Part shown: piece by piece, positions 5,863-8,805 of the stretch
How the letters are laid out: the number at the start of each line of letters is the position of its first letter
Position numbering within the stretch: position 1 is the first letter of the stretch
Assembly: GCA_037384225.1 (NCBI GenBank)
Contig: JARROD010000364.1
Span: 1 to 8,805 of the forward strand
DNA length: 8,805 nucleotides
Source: JARROD01 sp037384225
GTDB taxonomy: Bacteria > Pseudomonadota > Gammaproteobacteria > Pseudomonadales > Cellvibrionaceae
Reading direction: 5' to 3'
Translations under genes and position numbers: made by a program
The notes under the pieces: model-generated
Databases searched by the model: none
Seen by the model: the letters and a program-made list of their open reading frames with translations, nothing else
Told to the model about the DNA's origin: nothing

Positions 5863-6518
5863 TGGCTTTTGATAGTGTATCCCACTCCACGTACAGTCTT
5901 TATTAAATCTGCACCGAGTTTTTTCCTGAGGTGGTGCACATGTACTTCAATGGCATTGCTGGCCACTTCCTCCCCCCAGCTGTAGAGTTTGTTTTCCAGA
6001 TGTTCCCGGGTTTGAACCTTGCCGCAATTTTCCATCAACGATTTTAGCAGCATATACTCCCTTCTGGACAAATCAACAAATTCATTCCGACGGCTGACCA
6101 GGCGGGTGACCGTATCGAGCATAATGTCGCCACAGCGGATCTCACTGGTTTTCACCGCGCTCAGCCGTCTCTCCATTACCCGCAGTCTCGCCACCAGTTC
6201 CGGGGTTTCGAATGGTTTGGCCAGGTAATCGTCGGCGCCCCGGTCCAGCCCCGCCACCTTGTCGGAGAGGCTGGCGCGCGCCGTCAGCACCAGCACAGGC
6301 AGCTCCCGGTGTCGTTCCCGTATCGATCGTAGCACATCGAGTCCCTCCATATCGGGGAGCCCCAGATCGAGAATCACGATATCCGGCGTCTCCGTTTCCA
6401 CCACCTGTAATGCTGCCTTGCCACGGTCGACATGGTTGACACTAAAACCCTCGTATTCCAGCGCCCGGCGCAAACCATCGGCGAGTGAAATATCGTCTTC
6501 AACCAAAAGTATTTGCAT
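5859..6518 (-). CDS. OmpR/PhoB-family response regulator, QseB/PmrA-like
   Basis: A 219-residue DNA-binding response regulator, partner of the adjacent kinase. The receiver domain (1-~115) has the acidic pocket E7-D8-D9, phosphorylated Asp51 in ILDLGLPD, Thr79 and Lys101 in AKPF. A winged-helix output domain (about 125-215) follows, with the usual recognition-helix and wing region ending in VRGVGYTI. ATG 6518 was chosen because receiver domains of this family start directly with the MQILLVEDD-type strand; a TTG at 6557 would add 13 Asn/Thr-rich residues. Neither start has a clear Shine-Dalgarno sequence, so expression may rely on read-through from upstream genes. It lies 51 bases after the TPR gene and overlaps the kinase by four bases. 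It probably autoregulates this operon, which is inference. Confidence 0.93.
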   Translation of the reverse strand: MQILLVEDDISLADGLRRALEYEGFSVNHVDRGKAALQVVETETPDIVILDLGLPDMEGLDVLRSIRERHRELPVLVLTARASLSDKVAGLDRGADDYLAKPFETPELVARLRVMERRLSAVKTSEIRCGDIMLDTVTRLVSRRNEFVDLSRREYMLLKSLMENCGKVQTREHLENKLYSWGEEVASNAIEVHVHHLRKKLGADLIKTVRGVGYTIKSQ

Positions 6519-6569
6519 ATTGTTGTTAGTTGTTGAGTTTGTCAGGTAACTTTTCAATAACCTCGGGTA

Positions 6570-7307
6570 TCAGTTGTTTAACTTTTCCCTGACCTGGTGC
6601 AATGCCACACTGATTTCCTTCCTGCGTCCGGCATCCGCCAACGGTCGCTGCGGTCGAGGCGGCGCCTGTTCCGCCTTGAGCAGATAGCGTTCAGCTTCCT
6701 CATACTTGCCCTGATCGCGCAAAAATTCCGCGTAAAAATAGTTGCTGTCGATCCCGTCCGGGTTCAAGGTCAGGGCCTTTTTCAGCAGCTCTTCAGCCCG
6801 CTCCCGGTCGCCGAAGCCAAGCGGCCATCCCGGTACTTTGAAGTATAGCGTGCCCAGGCTCGTATACGCTGAACCACTCAGAGCGTTCGGGTTCAGGTCC
6901 ATGGCCCGATCCAGATCCTTGCGCGAAGCCTTGGCCAGCGACAAGGCCCCCAGGCCGCCTTTGGCGCCGGCGTAGCTCGATTTGATAATGCCACTCCAGA
7001 TCCAGGTTTCCGCCGCTTGGGGATAATCCACAGTAGCTTGTTCGGCTTGATTTATCAGCGCCTCAAAGGCCTGTTTCTGCGCCTTGTCCCTAAGCTGGTA
7101 ATTGACCTCAGCCCAGCGTTTCTGCAGCGCCTTCACTGTTTCTTCCACATTGTCATTGGCGTTGGCTAGTGCGAAGGGTGCGAACAAAAGAGTGGTGACA
7201 ATCGCTATTATTAAGCGTGACTGTTTGCTTGACCGTTGTAATGTAGTTGCCGCAGGCAATGCTACCGGCAGCCGTTTTGCAGACAGCGCATTGGCAAATA
7301 AAAGCAT
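6570..7307 (-). CDS. Exported tetratricopeptide (TPR) repeat protein
   Basis: A 245-residue protein. A hydrophobic export signal or anchor lies at about 31-47 and ends in Ala-Leu-Ala-Asn-Ala, so the rest is likely periplasmic. The n-region of 30 residues is unusually long for a signal peptide, but the start at 7307 is supported by a strong GAGGAAA ribosome site (7314-7320). TPR-like helical pairs lie around 96-140, 143-183 and 186-215, with typical features such as LNPN (138-141), LNPD (181-184) and AEFLRDQGKYEEAERYLL (193-210). The conserved SYAGAKGGLGALSLAK segment (111-126) recalls TatT-like periplasmic TPR proteins; this is a resemblance by eye. It begins 27 bases after the SDR gene and precedes the response regulator by 51 bases. 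It could be a scaffold or an accessory to sensing; the exact role is unknown. Confidence 0.82.
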   Translation of the reverse strand: MLLFANALSAKRLPVALPAATTLQRSSKQSRLIIAIVTTLLFAPFALANANDNVEETVKALQKRWAEVNYQLRDKAQKQAFEALINQAEQATVDYPQAAETWIWSGIIKSSYAGAKGGLGALSLAKASRKDLDRAMDLNPNALSGSAYTSLGTLYFKVPGWPLGFGDRERAEELLKKALTLNPDGIDSNYFYAEFLRDQGKYEEAERYLLKAEQAPPRPQRPLADAGRRKEISVALHQVREKLNN

Positions 7308-7313
7308 AATAAA

Positions 7314-7320
7314 TTTCCTC
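7314..7320 (-). promoter_or_regulatory. Ribosome binding site fixing the TPR gene start
   Basis: GAGGAAA on the - strand; its AGGA core ends eight bases before ATG 7307. It supports the long version of the TPR protein despite the unusual 30-residue segment before the hydrophobic export signal. Confidence 0.7.
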
Positions 7321-7334
7321 GTTTAGCCCATTTC

Positions 7335-8153
7335 TTAGCTGTTGGTAAAATGCCGGATTATAGGTAACTGCTTTTTCAAGCTTCGGTCAACCAGCGCCGG
7401 AAGCATCGCGTTGATATAGACAAATAAACGCTCCGGCCAACCGATGTATCGACTGCTGCCGCGGCGGGCCAGTAGCTCAAGTAGCGCCTGCGCCACGACC
7501 TGTGGACTGTCCATTTGGTTGCCCAGTTTCTTGTTCATCGCCACCACCGCATCTGTGTTAAAGGCTGTTTTCGTCGCTCGGGGCGCCAGGTAATAGACAT
7601 TGATCGATGTGTCGGCCAGCTCCCGGCGCAGCGCTTCGGTAAAACCCCGCAGGCCGAATTTGCTCGCACAATAATCGGTAAACCCGGCGTAACCAATACT
7701 GCCGAAGGTTGAACCAATATTGACGATCGCCGCCTGTTCGCGGGTTTTCAAAAGCGGAATAAAGCCCCGGCACAGAATCACCGGCGCAATAAGGTTTAAA
7801 TGAAACAGCTGCTGAATTTTTTCCGGTGATCGCTGCTGCAGGAGTCCAAACTCGCTGACACCGGCGTTATTGATCAGCATATCCACACCGTCGCACAGCT
7901 CCGAGCAGACTTTGATCAGTGTCTCGCACCCTGCCCCCGAACTCAGATCTGCCTCCACTAGCATATGTTCGCCTGGCAGCCAGTTTTCCAGCGCTTTCAA
8001 TTTCTTCATATTTCTCCCCGGAAGTATCAGCCGTGCTCCCTGTGAAGCCAGCGCCCTGGCCACCGCGCGGCCGATGCCGCCGGTGGCGCCGGTGAGAACG
8101 ATGATTTTTTTATCCAGATCGATATGTTTATCGGAAGGGGTTTTCGAGCGCAC
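7335..8153 (-). CDS. Short-chain dehydrogenase/reductase (SDR)
   Basis: A 272-residue classical SDR, an NAD(P)-dependent oxidoreductase. The nucleotide-binding motif TGATGGIG is at 21-28, followed by NNAG (95-98) and the catalytic set Asn120, Ser148, Tyr161 and Lys165 in YCASK. Arg47 after the second strand (PGRN) suggests a preference for NADP. The usual PG motif after the sixth strand is PRATKT (191-196). A C-terminal segment with hydrophobic residues (about 241-259) could bind a lipid-like substrate or membrane. The start is GTG, eight bases after a perfect AGGAGG (8162-8167) that overlaps the stop codon of the preceding di-iron enzyme gene, so the two are probably translated together and work in one pathway. 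The substrate cannot be read from sequence; an acyl or keto intermediate is a guess. Confidence 0.92.
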   Translation of the reverse strand: MRSKTPSDKHIDLDKKIIVLTGATGGIGRAVARALASQGARLILPGRNMKKLKALENWLPGEHMLVEADLSSGAGCETLIKVCSELCDGVDMLINNAGVSEFGLLQQRSPEKIQQLFHLNLIAPVILCRGFIPLLKTREQAAIVNIGSTFGSIGYAGFTDYCASKFGLRGFTEALRRELADTSINVYYLAPRATKTAFNTDAVVAMNKKLGNQMDSPQVVAQALLELLARRGSSRYIGWPERLFVYINAMLPALVDRSLKKQLPIIRHFTNS

Positions 8154-8161
8154 GGAAATAG

Positions 8162-8167
8162 CCTCCT
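8162..8167 (-). promoter_or_regulatory. Perfect Shine-Dalgarno overlapping upstream stop codon
   Basis: AGGAGG on the - strand lies eight bases before GTG 8153 and overlaps the TAG stop (8166-8168) of the di-iron enzyme gene. It settles the GTG start of the SDR and indicates translational coupling of the two genes. Confidence 0.85.
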
Positions 8168-8805
8168 AGGCCGCGAGAGCCAATGCCTGGTTGGGGTTCA
8201 GACTGCGGAAAACATCGCCGTACAAGTGGTAAAAGCAACGGGCGCAATGCACAATCCGCTGTTGCTCAGCGCTGTTTTCTATCCTGTCCATTAATGTTTG
8301 AAAGAACTTGACGTGCTCCTGATCCAGTGCCCCGTGGGAGCGCAAATAGCTGAAAGCCTGATCCGGCAGGCCCAGTTTGTTTTGAATGATTTCGGCGGCG
8401 TTATCCGCCAATGTAATACTGGTGCCCTCCAGCACATGCACCATGCCGAAAAAACCCAACGGATCGACCCGGTTGATCGTATCGTAGGCGTAGGCCACCA
8501 TCAGTTCCGTGGCCATATTCGGCGTTGCGCGGCGGGCCTTTTCCCGGTCGTAACCGCAGGCGACAATATCGTTCAGAATCCACTCCTGGTGGCCCAGTTC
8601 CTCCTCGATATATTCCGCCACCGCCTCCCGCAACCATTCTTTTTCCTCCGGCAGCCGCGCGCCCACCGCCATTAACAGCGGTGTGGTGTGTTTGACGTGT
8701 AGATAGGCCTGGGCCAGAAAAGCGACATAGTCTTCGATACAGATGTCGCCGCTCATACAGGCGTGGATTATCGGCGCGTCCAGTAGATATTGGCGTTCGT
8801 TTTCT
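8166..8805 (-). CDS. Heme-oxygenase-like di-iron oxidase (HDO), 5' end outside window
   Basis: The frame continues upstream of ATG 8756 to the right edge without a stop and encodes ENERQYLLDAPIIHAC, which looks like the family's first helix, so the gene is partial at its N-terminus here. Numbered from Met 8756, the di-iron ligands of heme-oxygenase-like oxidases (the UndA and CADD superfamily, often annotated as iron-containing redox enzymes) are complete: E53 and H56 (ELGH), E110 (VLEGTS), and H141, D145, H148 (HxxxDxxH). These enzymes use a di-iron cofactor and O2 for reactions such as fatty-acid decarboxylation, amine oxidation or self-sacrificing cofactor synthesis. Which reaction applies here is unknown. 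The C-terminal region adds Cys and His (HCARCFYHLYGD). It is the first visible gene of the - strand operon and is coupled to the SDR. The membrane iron-import genes further down suggest a link to iron supply. Confidence 0.88.
   Translation of the reverse strand, partial: ENERQYLLDAPIIHACMSGDICIEDYVAFLAQAYLHVKHTTPLLMAVGARLPEEKEWLREAVAEYIEEELGHQEWILNDIVACGYDREKARRATPNMATELMVAYAYDTINRVDPLGFFGMVHVLEGTSITLADNAAEIIQNKLGLPDQAFSYLRSHGALDQEHVKFFQTLMDRIENSAEQQRIVHCARCFYHLYGDVFRSLNPNQALALAA

Overview
The window looks like chromosomal DNA from a gammaproteobacterium, probably a marine or other aquatic one. I infer this from the protein families and moderate GC; nothing here is a direct taxonomic marker. 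It holds two + strand genes on the left and a long, tightly packed - strand gene run on the right. The two sides converge on an imperfect hairpin at about 2645-2700. I saw no tRNA, rRNA, CRISPR array, insertion sequence or phage gene.

Left part (1-2627, + strand). An AT-rich stretch of more than 400 bases has no convincing gene. It carries two short palindromes and a good sigma-54 type -24/-12 promoter (376-392). Next is a small secreted protein with a PEP-CTERM-like C-terminal sorting signal (stop at 895). A 19-bp perfect inverted repeat (900-918) then directly abuts a sigma-70 type promoter (918-945). That promoter drives a SulP-family anion transporter with a STAS domain (990-2627) that closely resembles the cyanobacterial bicarbonate transporter BicA, including the ion-binding Asp and Thr positions.

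Right part (2706-8805, - strand). In transcription order: a heme-oxygenase-like di-iron (HDO) enzyme running off the right edge; a short-chain dehydrogenase/reductase; an exported TPR protein; an OmpR-type response regulator; a QseC/PmrB-like sensor kinase; a periplasmic cupredoxin-fold protein; an FTR1-type iron permease; and an outer-membrane beta-barrel protein. Gaps run from a 4-bp overlap to 51 bp, so this is probably one operon. The cupredoxin and permease resemble the FtrB/FtrC pair of ferrous iron uptake systems. The two-component pair probably senses a metal or envelope signal. The HDO enzyme and SDR look like a small oxidative biosynthetic module that would need iron, so the cluster may couple iron import and sensing to an iron-dependent enzyme.

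The most striking anomaly is at about 3552-3558. The FTR1 reading frame loses its family resemblance after residue ~202, and the expected FTR1 tail reappears in another frame that runs unbroken into the outer-membrane protein. About 20-25 codons typical of FTR1 proteins appear to be missing. This is either a real out-of-frame deletion or an assembly error.
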